Shown one piece after another: positions 1 through 12,969 of a DNA stretch of 64,000 nt. How positions within the stretch are numbered: position 1 is the first letter of the stretch; every line of letters starts with the position of its first letter. A program made the translations under genes and the position numbers. The DNA lies in assembly GCA_947044365.1 (NCBI GenBank), contig OX345641.1, positions 5,419,847-5,483,846 on the forward strand, in the 5' to 3' direction. Source of the stretch: Petrosia ficiformis (lineage: Eukaryota > Porifera > Demospongiae > Haplosclerida > Petrosiidae). The notes below the pieces were generated by a model. It was not told the DNA's origin and made no database searches. It saw only the letters and a program-made list of their open reading frames with translations.

Positions 1-637
1 GCTTTTGTAAATGTATAGGTTCTAATTTATTTCTTTTCCTTTTATGTTGTCTTTTTTTATATTTACGTGGTTGCCTATTAAACAATGAATAGACTATAGT
101 CCCATCTCCAATCTTCTGTGATATATTACCAATCTTTCTTACATTATCATTCAGGCCATATGGATAGATAGAGCCTAACTCTCTATACCAAAACTCTTCT
201 CTCTCTAATCTTTTAGACGCTAGCGTAATGTTATCACTACCATCTAATATAACCTCTTCAATAGGTATTATTATAATATCCTTATCAGTATGACCATCCG
301 AATTGAAATGATTATATAAATGCAGGTCACAGAAATGCTTCAATCTATTTCTGTGATTATTAAACCTACATCTAAGTGATTGACTCGTCTCTCCAACATA
401 CTGAATACCACATTTAATACACGTTATTAAATAAATAACATTTTTAGTACTACAAGTCATATTCATGTTAGGGCTTACTATATTATACGTTTTTTGTGTT
501 AAATTGCTGGTGAATACATCACCTTCACACATATGACTACACATTTTACATCGATTACTTCCGCATTTATTTACCCTACATATATGTTTATCCTGGGTAG
601 CATCAACCACATCCCTTCCCTGCAAATTGGGCTTCAT
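1..637 (-). CDS. Penelope-like element GIY-YIG endonuclease domain (partial)
   Basis: Reading the minus strand from an ATG at 637 gives 212 codons without a stop to the window edge, so the C-terminus lies outside. Residues 20-37 hold a cysteine cluster (CR..KCGSNRCKMC). Residues 68-83 read VIYLITC..C..QYVGET, the form the GIY-YIG core takes in Penelope-like elements. These are followed by LRCRFNNHR (88-96), HFNSDGH (110-116) and LEREEFWYRELGSIYPYGLND (144-164), which carries the catalytic Glu and the terminal Asn. This family nicks target DNA for retroelement insertion. No reverse transcriptase lies upstream (higher coordinates), where a host exon starts at 725. The copy is therefore 5'-truncated, as is common for retroelements. 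The frame remains open past the ATG into an ACATGT microsatellite. It probably sits in an upstream intron of the host gene at 725-6016. Domain assignment is firm; activity is unlikely. Confidence 0.88.
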   Translation of the reverse strand, partial: MKPNLQGRDVVDATQDKHICRVNKCGSNRCKMCSHMCEGDVFTSNLTQKTYNIVSPNMNMTCSTKNVIYLITCIKCGIQYVGETSQSLRCRFNNHRNRLKHFCDLHLYNHFNSDGHTDKDIIIIPIEEVILDGSDNITLASKRLEREEFWYRELGSIYPYGLNDNVRKIGNISQKIGDGTIVYSLFNRQPRKYKKRQHKRKRNKLEPIHLQK

Positions 638-724
638 GTTGTACATGTACATGTACATGTGTGTATATCCTAATGATACATACACACTAGTCTTCATCTT
701 TTGTATTGTTTTTGTTAACTACAG

Positions 725-3700
725 ATATTGCTGCTTTGTATGTTCAGAGACGTCAATTACATGAACAGTTTCGACAATATCAATTACAATATATGGATGC
801 TATCAAATCTTCATCACTAGAAACCACTAGTCGAACAGGAAGAATAAGACAACAGCAAGAGGAACATAGAACATCACGTGAAATGAAAAGAAAAGTGTAA
901 GTAACGTTTTTTTTACATGTAGATGTGTGTCTGTATTCATTTATTTTGATCAAACACTTGCAATTAACCTGGTGTTTGTGTTAGATGTTGTCATACAATG
1001 TACATGAAGTTGAGTCATTAACCGATTAACAGGCGCGTGCGTGGGCGTTGACTTGCCCTCAAACGCCAAAGGCATCACAAAAATATCTACTAGACAGGGA
1101 AAACCCCTATAGATGACGAAGCAAGCGTCAAAACTGCATTTACAGTATTATAATATTGTAGAGCACGTGATGAGGAATCGAACGATGTTTTTCTTGAAGG
1201 GCTGTGATGAACTGGTGGAAAGTTATGTTTCTTTTTGTCTGAAAGTGTGTTATTACCCATTGTTTTACAACTAGAAAGCTTCCTAAAGCTCATGACAGAG
1301 GCTTTGGACACTGAAATACTGATGTGGAGCGCCTGGAATCACTCTGGACACTCTTGCCATATTAAAAGTATTTCATGTTATAAGTATGTTTAGATGTAAA
1401 GAAATGTTTTGCAGCTTGATAAATAATGATGATTGGGAATGTAGTGAGTTTATATTATATTATTAGTTGGTATATTTGAAAATGATATACAAAATTTAGA
1501 ATATATATATAATTATGTTTATAATTGTATATATTATATAATTATGCTATATAAAACTACTGTGCTTCCTCAGTGGCAAAAGAAATGTTAGCATTCATTA
1601 CCGTACCACTGTGTATCCCGTCTATAGGTATTGCTAATAATTATACTAGAGGCAGTGAAGAAGGAACACTGTCAGTGTAAAAGAGAAGAGGTGGATGGTA
1701 AAATAATATTAGTACAGTCTACTGGTGATGTTGTAAGGTGTAATGGTGGAGGATTCCCTTCATTGTTAGAGAGCTCACTGTTATCATTGTAAAAATCATC
1801 AATCTGTGCTATGTATCAGTGGATCATCACATTCAGTATTGCTGACCATCATTTTCAAGACATCATTTGTCTCAAATCTTTGTCTTCTGTGTCATACTTA
1901 TTTTACTTGTTTATTGAAATATTATTATAATAATCTAAACAGTGTAAACACACTGTAAAACCACGATAAATTTTCACACTGCAAAAACTCCATGTTTTCT
2001 TATGGTAAGCCTCTAGACCCAGTATAGATTATTTTTAGCACAAGAACTCCTCTCAGTGTTGCCAAAATATCAGGGCCCTAACTGATATACTTCGTGAGAT
2101 ATAAGCATAAGAGTAAGGTGTGGCGTCTATGGCAGTTAATCGGTTAAGATTGTTGAATACTATATTTCAGTGGAATCCACTAAAACTCTAATTACATAGC
2201 TCTCAATAAAACATTCCATACCATACACTCTACTCACTTTGGGGAAACCCCTGTGTATCCAAGATGATAGGTTGCATTGAAAAGTGCAAACACTCGCCTT
2301 GTTGCTGTCCTGCAACTTACAATGTATTATTTACCCTTCGTGCTTCCTAGATGCAAAATTCCATTGGCTACCTTCATTTGTATATAGTTGAATAGTCATC
2401 CTACATTTCCCATGGACCATGGATCATACATTGTACATATGGATATATTTACCTATAATTGGATCAGTAATCAATATCAGTTATTATCGGCCATTATTAT
2501 AAATCAGTATTGGTTATTTCTAAATAAGTGATGTAATGTATAAATATTATAATGTCATTACTTGTGATTATATTGAAAATAATTATGAGTATCATAATTA
2601 TGATATTCATAATTATTGAGGAAATGCTCATTTTCATTGAAAGACTCAGATACGTACATGTACATGTGCATGTACCAGAAGTTAGATGTAATATTAGATC
2701 AGTATTGGTTATTGGTGGACGTATAAAGTTACACATATATCAGTTAATTAGAATACAAGTAAAATCTCATATTGGTACCCTCTGTAATAAACACATAATA
2801 CATGTACATGTATATAGTACATGTACAGGTACATGTAATACACAGTTAATATTCATTATTGATATTATAATTGCATGTATTTAGTTATAGGAGTTCAAAA
2901 CAAGATTCTCAAAAGGAACACACATATGAAGAAGAGAAAGCCATTTGTCGTGCTCTCATTAATTACTTATTTCGTTTAACTGGTACAAGTGCACCATTAA
3001 TAGGGGAAGGTTCTCCCAGTCCTGTGCCTAGTGCTGGTAATAGTCCTTGTGAGTTACATGTACTAACAATCATAATTGTACATCACAGGATACACATGTG
3101 CAGCCTGTCTGATGTTTTTGATTTATCTTCTGCTGTTTCTCTCTTTCCTTCTTGTAGCCATTCCACCAAGAAGACTAACTGATGAATCAAACAGTGGGTA
3201 TGTGATTCTTCCACGTAAAGGGGAAGTGGATGAAGAGTGGATGCCATCAGGAACAAGAAGAGATAGAAAAGACAAACGAAAATCCAAAAAAGAGAGAAAG
3301 AAATCTTTTGTTGGCATAAAGGTAAATAATCTTAAAGTGTTATTATTGAATTACTCTTTTGTGATTTAAAAAAAATAGTTTTGTAATAGAGTGTACACGT
3401 ACATGTATATAGAAAGACATGATAATTGATAATTATAATTTAAATAATAATTATTAATAACTTGTTGAGAAGGGTGGTACTTCACTACAGCAAGGGGGTA
3501 CAGCCCTCCATATAAAGCTAGTGAGAACAATGGTGTTTGGTGTTATTGTTCCAATAAAAACTCTCGTGTATCTGTAACTATTTTATCACAATACAAGATA
3601 TTGATGAATGATTTACACTATGTCTGCAAACAAGTTACAATAACCAGTGTCTACCTGAGAAACATTAATCATGCTACAACATCATTTGTGTATCATTTCA

Positions 3701-6016
3701 TTTTCATAAAAAGAACAAGTTGTGTGGCACCTCTCTTCAAAACACCTCTCCACAGTTCCACACATGTCGTTTGAGGGGATGTCTAGGCCTGGATTTTAAA
3801 ATTCGACTCTTCAGTAGCTTTTTGTACTGTGGTATTCTACATATATATCATTGCCATTATCAGTGTTTCCCCGGGATAAAATATTATGAGTGGAGGATTG
3901 GATCAGTGATACATGTTGTTTAGTCAGTGTACATGTGATTTTCAGCGTAAACTTTAATGAAAGGAAAGGAGAGTCCATGGTAATTTGCTAATTTAGAGTA
4001 AAATCTAATTGTGAGATGCAGATTAATCAATGAACAATACATGTACAGTGTACATGTACATGTACATGTGGGTTCTAACCTTGTAATATCAAATAGCACT
4101 TCTTAATAGATTATTGGTATTGAGGTATACATGTACATGTCCTTATATCTACATGTACATGTAAGCATTTGTTCATATACCACTGGTTTTCTCACCTACT
4201 ACACACAATGTCAAGTCGTGTCTTGTTTTTTGTTTTGTCATGTAGAGTCACCAGAAACCTATTCATCATAATGCAATTACATTTGAACAGTTTGGTCGTC
4301 TTGGCCTTCAACCTCCAGTGATACCATCTGATATACCAAACACATTGGATCAACTGAAAGATAAAATGGTATGTACATGTACATGTAGTAAAGGCATATA
4401 CACATCTTCATTGCAGATACATTGTACATTTAACAGAAATGTACATGATGTACATGTACATCAAATAAACAATGTCACCCCACACTATTGCATTTAACAA
4501 CACACAAGAGTACTGATTCTATGTAAGTGTATATTTAACAAGATACATTGAGAAAAAAATCTCTCTATAATTGCTTTGTGATGACTGTATCAATCATTCC
4601 TGATTGGATGTAAAACTGCTAATAACTATTGTATACAAGTATCTCTACCTTTCTGTGTACTCAAAAGCTAGGGCCTGAAAAAGTAAGTGTAAGCTTGATT
4701 GCAGTCTAAATACACAGATCTTTATGAACTGACTGAAGTACTCCTTCAAGAGTCTAAATGATGACTTCTCATGTCTGAAACTCACCAACTTATTATACTC
4801 TCGTGTTAAAGATTCTTGCATAATATTTATACTGTTTCTCCAATATATACATGTACATGTATACAATAGTTATTAGCAGTTTTACATCCTTTCTGAATCT
4901 TCCTGCTGGTCTGTATCTCAAAGTCTCAAACATGCGTCCTTTTATGCACCATGCCCATTAATTGACCAAACCCCTGGGAATGACGCAACTTCCTTAACTA
5001 CATATACAACGCATAGTTGTGCAAGTGACACAAGCATATATATATATATACATGTATATATAGATTCAACCCCGTGCAAAACAGTTATAGGGATGGCCCT
5101 ACAGGCCATAAAAATTTAAATGCATTAGGAAAACTGAAGTTTTGTAATTCCCTTAGACATGCTTCATGTACATGTACATGTACACATACATGTAATACAT
5201 GTACTAAGGGAAATGGCTTTTGGAATATTCATTTGCTAAACCTAACAAATATTTGATTACTCCACACAAAACAAATTCATGCTCATTTCTATTGAAAAAT
5301 GAAGCATTAACTCACGTACTCTATTGTTTACTTTCTATTGGTACATGTAAGATGTACATGTATAGTTCTTTATAATTATAATAATAGCCACAACATCTAT
5401 TCTACTCTTCGTTCAATAATTTAGAAGCCTACAAAGTTACATGTAATTATTTCATACATTGTTTTTCTTCATGTGATGAATATCAGAAATACATGTGTAG
5501 TTAAATGAATATTTGGTTGGAGCTGATATCTAATAATTACTACATATATATATATATAATTATAGTATGTATATTCATCCAAATCCCAACTAAAGTGTCG
5601 TCCACAAAATGTATTATTATTATTATTATTGTAATTGCTTATTAAATTTTCATATTTACTAGGTTCTTTATGAGTCTGTTCATCATGTGAAGGCTGACTC
5701 CGAAGCTGGTGATTCAGGAATAATGAGTAGCACAGGTATTAGTGAATTCAGTGAATATGGAAATGGTGATCATGAATTAGCCAGTGGAGAGGTCACACCA
5801 AATACCCATAACAGAATGGAAATGTCTTCTTCTCCTATACAAATAAATGATGATACACTATCTGTTGAACAGTCCAAACAGCTTAGTAACATCATACCTA
5901 TACATAACACGAGCACAACTGATGATTCTATTATACAGTGTACTGATGACACTAGCAGTGAATCGACTGCTGTTGAACTAACTGAAGATGTGTCAACTGG
6001 TCATGAATCTTGCTGA
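725..6016 (+). CDS. Unrecognised basic, coiled-coil-like protein; last five exons
   Basis: Five exons join in phase: 725-896, 2891-3048, 3158-3321, 4246-4368 and 5663-6016. Each is bounded by good AG acceptors and GTAAGT, GTGAGT, GTAAAT or GTATGT donors, and the stop is TGA at 6014-6016. The joined frame gives about 322 residues. The first exon opens inside a split codon, so the N-terminus lies upstream, probably outside the window. The product starts with a charged, Gln/Arg-rich helical stretch (ALYVQRRQLHEQFRQYQ...). A Lys/Arg-rich patch follows (RRDRKDKRKSKKERKKS, exon 3), then a compact exon with FEQFGRLGLQPPVIPSDIP. It ends with a Ser/Thr/Glu/Asp-rich, probably disordered tail. There is no signal peptide or membrane segment, which suggests an intracellular protein. 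Phase agreement across four introns supports a real gene. I do not recognise the family. An AATAAA at about 6122 could be its polyadenylation signal. Intron 1 holds a TTAA-flanked element. Confidence 0.65.
1022..2143. mobile_element. TTAA-flanked DNA transposon-like element in intron
   Basis: The stretch begins CCGATTAAC and ends GTTAATCGG, a perfect 9-bp inverted terminal repeat. Each end is flanked by TTAA (1018-1021 and 2144-2147), the target duplication of piggyBac and Kolobok elements. The 1.1-kb interior has no convincing transposase frame, so it is non-autonomous if it is an element. The terminal repeat is short and could be partly chance. The element lies in the first visible intron of the gene at 725-6016. 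Confidence 0.5.
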
Positions 6017-6494
6017 CATTATCAGTCTTAAGTTGCTTGTTGTTTGATGAGCAAACTTCAATTAGATACTAATTACCATTAATGTAGAAGTTACATAGCA
6101 TACAATTGACCAGCCCACTTTAATAAATAATTTATTCATTCAGCTAGGATATTCACAAATACATTATTTATATAGTGTGTATTGCTAGTGATAGTTAATA
6201 TTTATCGGTTTGTTGATCAAAGCAATATTCTCAACTGTATTATGATTTCACATGCACTGTATTACAATTCTTATTATTTACATGTAGATTTTTTATTGTA
6301 GTGTTTTATTGTTATGATTAGATTTTATGGGGAAACCTGACATCGTTAGTAGTCTAATTAGAATTATAAGCAAAGTACACTACAGGTCCCATAATATCCT
6401 CCTGAGACTAAAATTGAACACTGATTTGTTTTTTCTTGCTATGTAAAATATTTACCACTATTACATATTTCTTGTAGATTGGTGAAACTTATCA

Positions 6495-7090
6495 TGTACT
6501 TTATTGTACAAATTGGTTTAGCTGGAGATCAGGTCGAAGTTGAGGCAAGTATGAAGTAGTGACTTAGTACTATTCGTAATGATGCACTTTGTTTTCGTAC
6601 GCTTACACTTGACATTAGCAGCAATTTTTGAGGCCGGACAGAGCTTTGGAAGATCACTCAAATGATCCATTACTTTGAAAGATAAATTGTGTTCACTAAT
6701 GAAAGCTGCTAACCGTAGCTCTGTCTCTTACCGCATCATTACCCTGCTGAATTTGTCGTAACATACTATCTATTCTACTTGAAGAGGGAATTTGAAGCTG
6801 CTTGGCTTGGTGTTTGCGTATAGCAGTAACGACAGCAGTCATTGGTTTCTTACAAACAGTACAGTATGCTTTTGTAGGATCACTTTTGACCTTGGTAAGC
6901 ACCCTTTGAACATTGGGTTTTTCTCCCAAACATCTCTGTATGTTTGCTTGAATGGTTTTCGCTTACTGATCTATCAAATGATGAGTTTTTACATAATATT
7001 TGACAACACATGTATTTTAATAAGTAGCTTACTTTCCGTTTTTTCACGGGCTGGCTTGTTTCATCATGTGAAGGCTGTAGGAATCCTCAT
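6495..7090 (-). pseudogene. hAT transposase remnant, N-terminal half with BED-type zinc finger
   Basis: On the minus strand, an exon near 7090-7035 ends in a basic VKKRK motif followed by GTAAGC. An acceptor near 6935 opens into a frame reading VKSDPTKAYCTVCKKPMTAV with a following H, typical of the zinc finger at the start of many hAT transposases. The frame breaks near 6700. After a shift it resumes as AAFISEHNLSFKVMDHLSDL and then KCKRTKTKCI, the segment that follows the finger in this hAT group. The catalytic and dimerisation regions are absent. It is therefore a truncated, frameshifted fossil. Confidence 0.75.
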
Positions 7091-7439
7091 CAAAGCTATT
7101 CTCTTCCAAAGCCATTTAAGCTCAATTTTTGATTGTGTCAGTGCAAAAAATGAATATATAGACAGACTAGATTGATTAGCAAAAGGTGTCCAACTACCCT
7201 TAATGCTCACACTGCCCGATAGGAAATGACTGTGAGACTCAGACTGATTCTGACTGAATTGGATTCAGCAGTTTCAGCTGTATGGGTTTCCAAAACACCA
7301 GTACAATTATCACTTCAACACAATGAATACATCATTGTTACCATCACTATGCTCAGTATGCTGCTGGTTATTGTTCTCTGGCAGCTGCAGGTGATTGCTG
7401 TTAATGTTGATGAGATACTCCCTTTTTTGCAAACAGCAG

Positions 7440-7640
7440 CTTAGGATACTCCCCTTTTAAATTAATTTATTGATTTGGAAAAGTTCATGAATGTTCATGC
7501 TTATGTGGAAAAAGTTTATGTATTAAACCAGTTCATGAAATGTTCATGCAAGGCTCACAAAGTTCATGTCTTCATGAAACATGACTTTTGTTCATGACCT
7601 ATTAAAAGTGTACGTTTTGGGAAATCAACCGGTTAAGAGG
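7440..7640. repeat. Clustered GTTCATG motifs
   Basis: At least eight copies of TTCATG, most of them GTTCATG, fall within about 120 bases (roughly 7480-7600) at irregular spacing. No coding frame or known element explains them. This may be a degenerate minisatellite. Confidence 0.4.
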
Positions 7641-7644
7641 ACCG

Positions 7645-8340
7645 GATACGTATACCGAATACCAGATAATTTTTAACCCATACAACACTCTCCTATTCAC
7701 GCAGCGGATATCGCATCTGTACATAACAATTCACGAAGTTCCAAAGCTATCGACCTGATTCGCATTACATAATAGAAAAGTTAGTGATTGCGATAGTCAG
7801 TGTAGATAAATATATACTTGCCAGAGTTTCAGAGCTTTCAGAACTTGTATTTCAGTAATAACTATTATTATACTGACAATTATATAACGTATTATGTGCT
7901 TATGGAGTAAGGAACAGATTCATCATACATCAAGTATGAGTAAATTGTCTTTGTTGTTTTTCAATTGATTTGAAGTGTTTCAACAGGTGTTCCATCTAAT
8001 ATAATAACTAGTCTCTTTGACTTTCAATGTTGTCACAATATGTACTTAAATTTCTTTACAATACATGAAGTTGGAAAGCTATGGACCAGATGGTATATTA
8101 CATCACATTATACATAAAGGAAAGTTAGTGATTTCAATTATAATTATGTGTAAAGATAAATTCTTGCCAGAGTTTCAGAGTTTTCAGTACTTGTATTTCA
8201 GTAATAACTATTATTATACTGACAATTATAGATATACCAAAGTTAGTATACTGGAATGGTATGTACTTGTGACAGGTTCGGTGATGTCTATGCTAAAAGT
8301 GAAAAAAAGTAGCATGGTATTACAAAATTTATACTGATGA
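7645..8340 (-). repeat. Satellite units in inverted orientation
   Basis: Two diverged units (anchors near 7740 and 8070) are reverse complements of the main satellite at 9.1-19.1 kb. For example, GGAAAGCTATGGACCAGATGG near 8072 is the complement of the CCRGTCCATAGCTTTCC anchor that recurs in the main array. They mark an inversion junction at the left edge of the array. Confidence 0.75.
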
Positions 8341-9105
8341 AAACCATCTCTAAACCAATTTATGAAAAAGAAAACTGAAAATCAATCTACTAGACACAAC
8401 ATTACATAATCATTATCAATATTATATATAATAGAGATATATTATAATAAAAATGCAGTGTTTTACTTTTCCTTTTACTTAGACTATGCATTTCTCATCT
8501 CCTAGAGATATTAATTTTGGTTTCAATGCTGTTCTTCATTTCATTGTACTTCCTAATTTCCAATATTATCTAAGTATCTCAAACTTGTAAAGGGAAAATA
8601 AGTTTAATATAGCAGTAGTTAATAGCACTGGCAATCTTCAATTACAATACTAGAGTGCTCCTGACTGTAAAGGAATCACAGCTAAAAGTACACTTTTAAC
8701 ATTGTATAACTATTAGTATAATCTGAAATGGTCCATAGGAATTTCATTTTTCTTTTACAAATTTAAGATACTTAGATACTTAGATACTTAGATACTATTG
8801 GAAATTAAGAGGTACAATGAAATGAAGAACAGCAGTGAAACCAAAATTAATATCTGTGAAAAATTGCATGGTCTAAATAAAAGAAAAGTAAAACACACAA
8901 AATTATTATTTTACTAAAAGCGAAAAAAAGTATCATAGTATTATAAGATTTATACTGATGAAAAAACATTTCTAAACGAATTTACGAAATAGAATACATG
9001 GAATGATTGAAAATGAATCTACTTTATAGACAGAATGTTACACAAGCATAATCAATATAATTATAATACAGATACGTACATTATAATAATAAAACTGTAA
9101 ACATT
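8341..9105. repeat. Inverted-repeat and direct-repeat junction of satellite
   Basis: Arms at about 8466-8592 and 8757-8890 are imperfect inverted repeats around a spacer of about 165 bp. Outside them, about 8297-8460 and 8915-9095 are direct repeats of each other; both contain GAAAAAAAGTA and TTTATACTGATGAAAA. A GATACTTA minisatellite lies near 8768-8798. There is no gene. The arrangement looks like an element inserted in, or generating, the orientation switch of the satellite. Confidence 0.6.
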
Positions 9106-12100
9106 TCAATCTGGTCCTTACTCAATAAGTACAATGTGCATGTTATATAATCATCAGTAATACTAATAGTCATAAATGTATATAGAAACCCGTTATCTAT
9201 ATACTGATCTATATACATATAATTGAAATCGCTATATCTAATAACAATCCTGCAAATAAATTTCAGCCTTTATGTATTCTAAAGATGGTGAAGGTGACAA
9301 CATTGGAAGTCAAAAATAGTAATTATTATATCAGATTGATCACCACTTGAAACAATTCAAATTAAATTAAAAACAACAAAACAAAATGAGTCATGGATAA
9401 TGAATCTGGTCCTTAATCCATAAGTACACTATGTGATATATTATTACCAGTAATAATAATGGTAATATAAAAGTAGAAATTCTGGCAAGTATTTATCCAT
9501 ACTGTTCTTTATACGTATAATTGAAATCACTAACTTTCCTATATCATATGTGAAGTAATACCAATCCGGTCCAGAGCTTTCCAATTTCATGTACTATAAA
9601 GAGATTTAAATAAAGATTGTGAAAACATTGAAATTCAAAGAGAGTTATTTTATTAGATTGAACACCTATTGAAACACTTGAAATAAGCTTAAAGACGACT
9701 AATATAATTTGCTCTTAAGGAATGGAAAATGAACCCAGTCCTTAATCCATAAGTACACTATGAGATATATTATTACCAGTAGTAATATATATGAAGAAAT
9801 ATGAAATATTTATCTAAACTGTTCCTTATACGTATAATTGAAATTGCTAACTTTCCTATATCATATGTGAAGTAATACCAATCTGGTCCATAGCTTTCCA
9901 ATTTCATGTATTTTAATGAAATTTAAATATATACAGATTGTGACAATATTGAAAGTCAAAGAGAAAGGTTATTGTATTAGATTGAACACCTGCTGAAACA
10001 CTTCAAATAAGCTTAAAGGTGAAAAGATAATTCACTCATCAGTGATGGATAACGAATCCGGTCCATACTCCCTAAGTGATATGTATTTATCCTTATATTA
10101 ATAGTTTTTACTGAAATACAAGTCCTGAAATCTCTGAAACTGTGGCAAGTATTTATCTACACTGTTCATTACACATAATAATTGAAATCACTAACTTTCC
10201 TACATCTAATGCTATGGAACACCAATCTGGTCCATAGATTTCAAATTTCCTAATTACTAAAAAACATTTGAGTAGAGACTGTGAAAACATTAAAGAAAGT
10301 AATTATTGTATTGGATTGAAACTCCTCAAATAAGCTTAAATATGACAATGATCAATTAATACCCATGACAGATTGAAAATAATCCATATGCTTGTATTAT
10401 ATTTTGTAATATAAATAGTTGTATTTGAAATACAAATCTGAAACTCTGCCGAGTATTTATCTATACTGATAATTATACATAATAGTTGAAATCACTAGCA
10501 TTCCTAATGTGATCTAGTACAAATCTGGTCCAAACCAAATGCAAAAATGAATGTATTCTAAAAATTATTATATGTGGAGGTATAGGTTGAATATCAGACA
10601 GAGTAGTTATTCAAACACTTCCAATAAACAAAATGAAAATTTACTCATAAGAGATGGAAAAATGAATCCGCTCCTTAATCCATATACATTTTGTATTAGA
10701 TTTAATTAACACTAGTTGTACTTGAAATACATATCTCTGAAACTCTGGAAAGTATTTATTTATACTCATCTATCGCAATCACTAACTTTCCTATGAAAAT
10801 TTAATACAAACCCGGTCAATAGCTTTCAACTTCAGGTATTCTAAAAATAATTATAGGTAGAGGTATAGATAATATTGAAAGTCATACAAATCCCGTACAT
10901 AGCTTTCCAACTTCAGAAATTCTATATAGTACAGATTGTGACAACATTGGAAGTCAAAAAGTAGTTATTGTATTTGATTGAACACCTATAGAAACACTTT
11001 AAATGAGCTTAAAAGTCAAAAGATGATTTACTCATTAGTGATGGATAATGAATCCAGTCCTTACTCCATAATTACATAGTACATTATTTAGTTATTAGTA
11101 TAATAATAGTTTGCAAGTCCTGAAAGCTCTGAACCTCTGGCAAGTATTTATTTATACTTTTCATTGTACATATAATTGAAATCCCTAACTTTCCTATATC
11201 TAATATGTAATGTAATACCGATCTGGTCATTAGCTTTCCAACTTCAGCACAAATTGTAATGACACTGAAGGAGTAGTTATTTTATGAGATTGAGCTTAAT
11301 ATTGAAAAACCTTAAAATAAACTTGAAGACAACAAATATAATTTATTCATAAGGGATGGTAAACGATCCCAGTCCTTTATCCATATGTACACTATGTGTT
11401 CTGTAATTACCAGTAATAATAATGGTAATATAGACATTCTGGCAAGTATTTATATATACTGTTCATTATACATATAATTGAAATCTCTAGCTTTCCCATA
11501 TCAAATGTGATGTAATACCAATCCAGTCCAAAGTTCATGTATTGTAAAGAAATATTAATTGAAGATGACAATATTGAAAGTCAGAGAGAGGTTACTTTAT
11601 TAGATTGAACAGCTATTGAAACACTTCAAATAACAGATAGTTTACTCATCAGTGATGAATAATGAATCCAGTCCTTACTCCAGAAGAACATACTAGTATA
11701 ATAATAATTTTTACTGAAATACAAGTCCTGAAATCTCTGCAACTCTAGCAAGTATTCATCTATACTGATCATTATACATATTAGTTGAAGTCACTAACAT
11801 TCCTATATCTAATGTGATGTAGTATAATTATATTCAAAAAATCAGATTGTAACAACATTGAAGGAGTAGTAATTGTATGATCACAACTTGAAATAAACAT
11901 CTCAAATTAACTTAAAAGTGACAAATATAATTTACTCATAATGCATGGATAATCAATCCAGTCCTTACTCCATAAGTACACAGTAAGTTATTGTAATTAC
12001 CAGCAATAACAATGGTAATATAAATGTAGAAAATCTAGCAAGTATTTAAAACTTTCCTATATCATATGTGAAGTAAGACCAATCCGGTCCATCGCTTTCC

Positions 12101-12969
12101 AATTTCATGGACTCTAAAGTAATTTAAGCACAGATTGTGACGACAATAAAGGAGTAGTTATTGTAATAGATTGAATACGTATTGAAACACTTGAAATAAG
12201 CTTAAAGACGACTAACATAATTTACTCATAAAGAATGGAAAACGAACCCAGTCCTTAATCCATAAGTACACTATAATGGTAATATATATGTAGAAATCAA
12301 TCCGGTCCATAGCTTCCCAACTTCATGTACTCTAAAGTAATTTAAATAAAAATTGTGAAAACATTGAAAGTCAAAGAGAGTTATTATTTTATTAGATTGA
12401 ACACCTATTAAAACACTTGAAATAAGATTAAAGATGACAAATATAATTTACTCATAAGAAATGGAAAACGAACCCAGTCCTTAATCCATAAGTACACTAT
12501 TTGATATATTATTACCAGTAATAATAATGGTAATATATATGTAGAAATTCTGGCAAGTATTTATCTAAACTGTTCCTTATATGTATAATTGAAATTACTA
12601 ACATTCTTATATCATATGTGAAGTAATAACAATCCGGTCCATAGGTTTCCAATTTCATGTACTATAAAGAGATTTAAATAAAGATCGTGAAATCATTGAA
12701 AGTCAAAGAGAGTTGTTATTTTATTAGATTGAACACCTAATGAAACACTTGAAATAAGCTTAAAGACAACTAATATAATTTGCTCTTAAGGAATGGAAAA
12801 CGAACCCAGTCCTTAATCCATAAGTACACTATGTGATATATTATTAACAGTAATAATAATGGTAATATATATATGTAGAAATAATGGCAAGTAATTCTTT
12901 CAACTGTTCTTTATATGTATAATTTTAATTACTAACATTCCTATATCATAAGTGAAGTATTACCAATGC

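Noticed and set aside
706..724. Coding extension upstream of 725
   Set aside because: The stretch ends in an acceptor (TTAACTACAG) and opens with a non-ATG codon, so it is intron.
8065..8337. 90-residue frame starting MKLESYGPDG
   Set aside because: Part of an inverted satellite unit, not conserved as protein.
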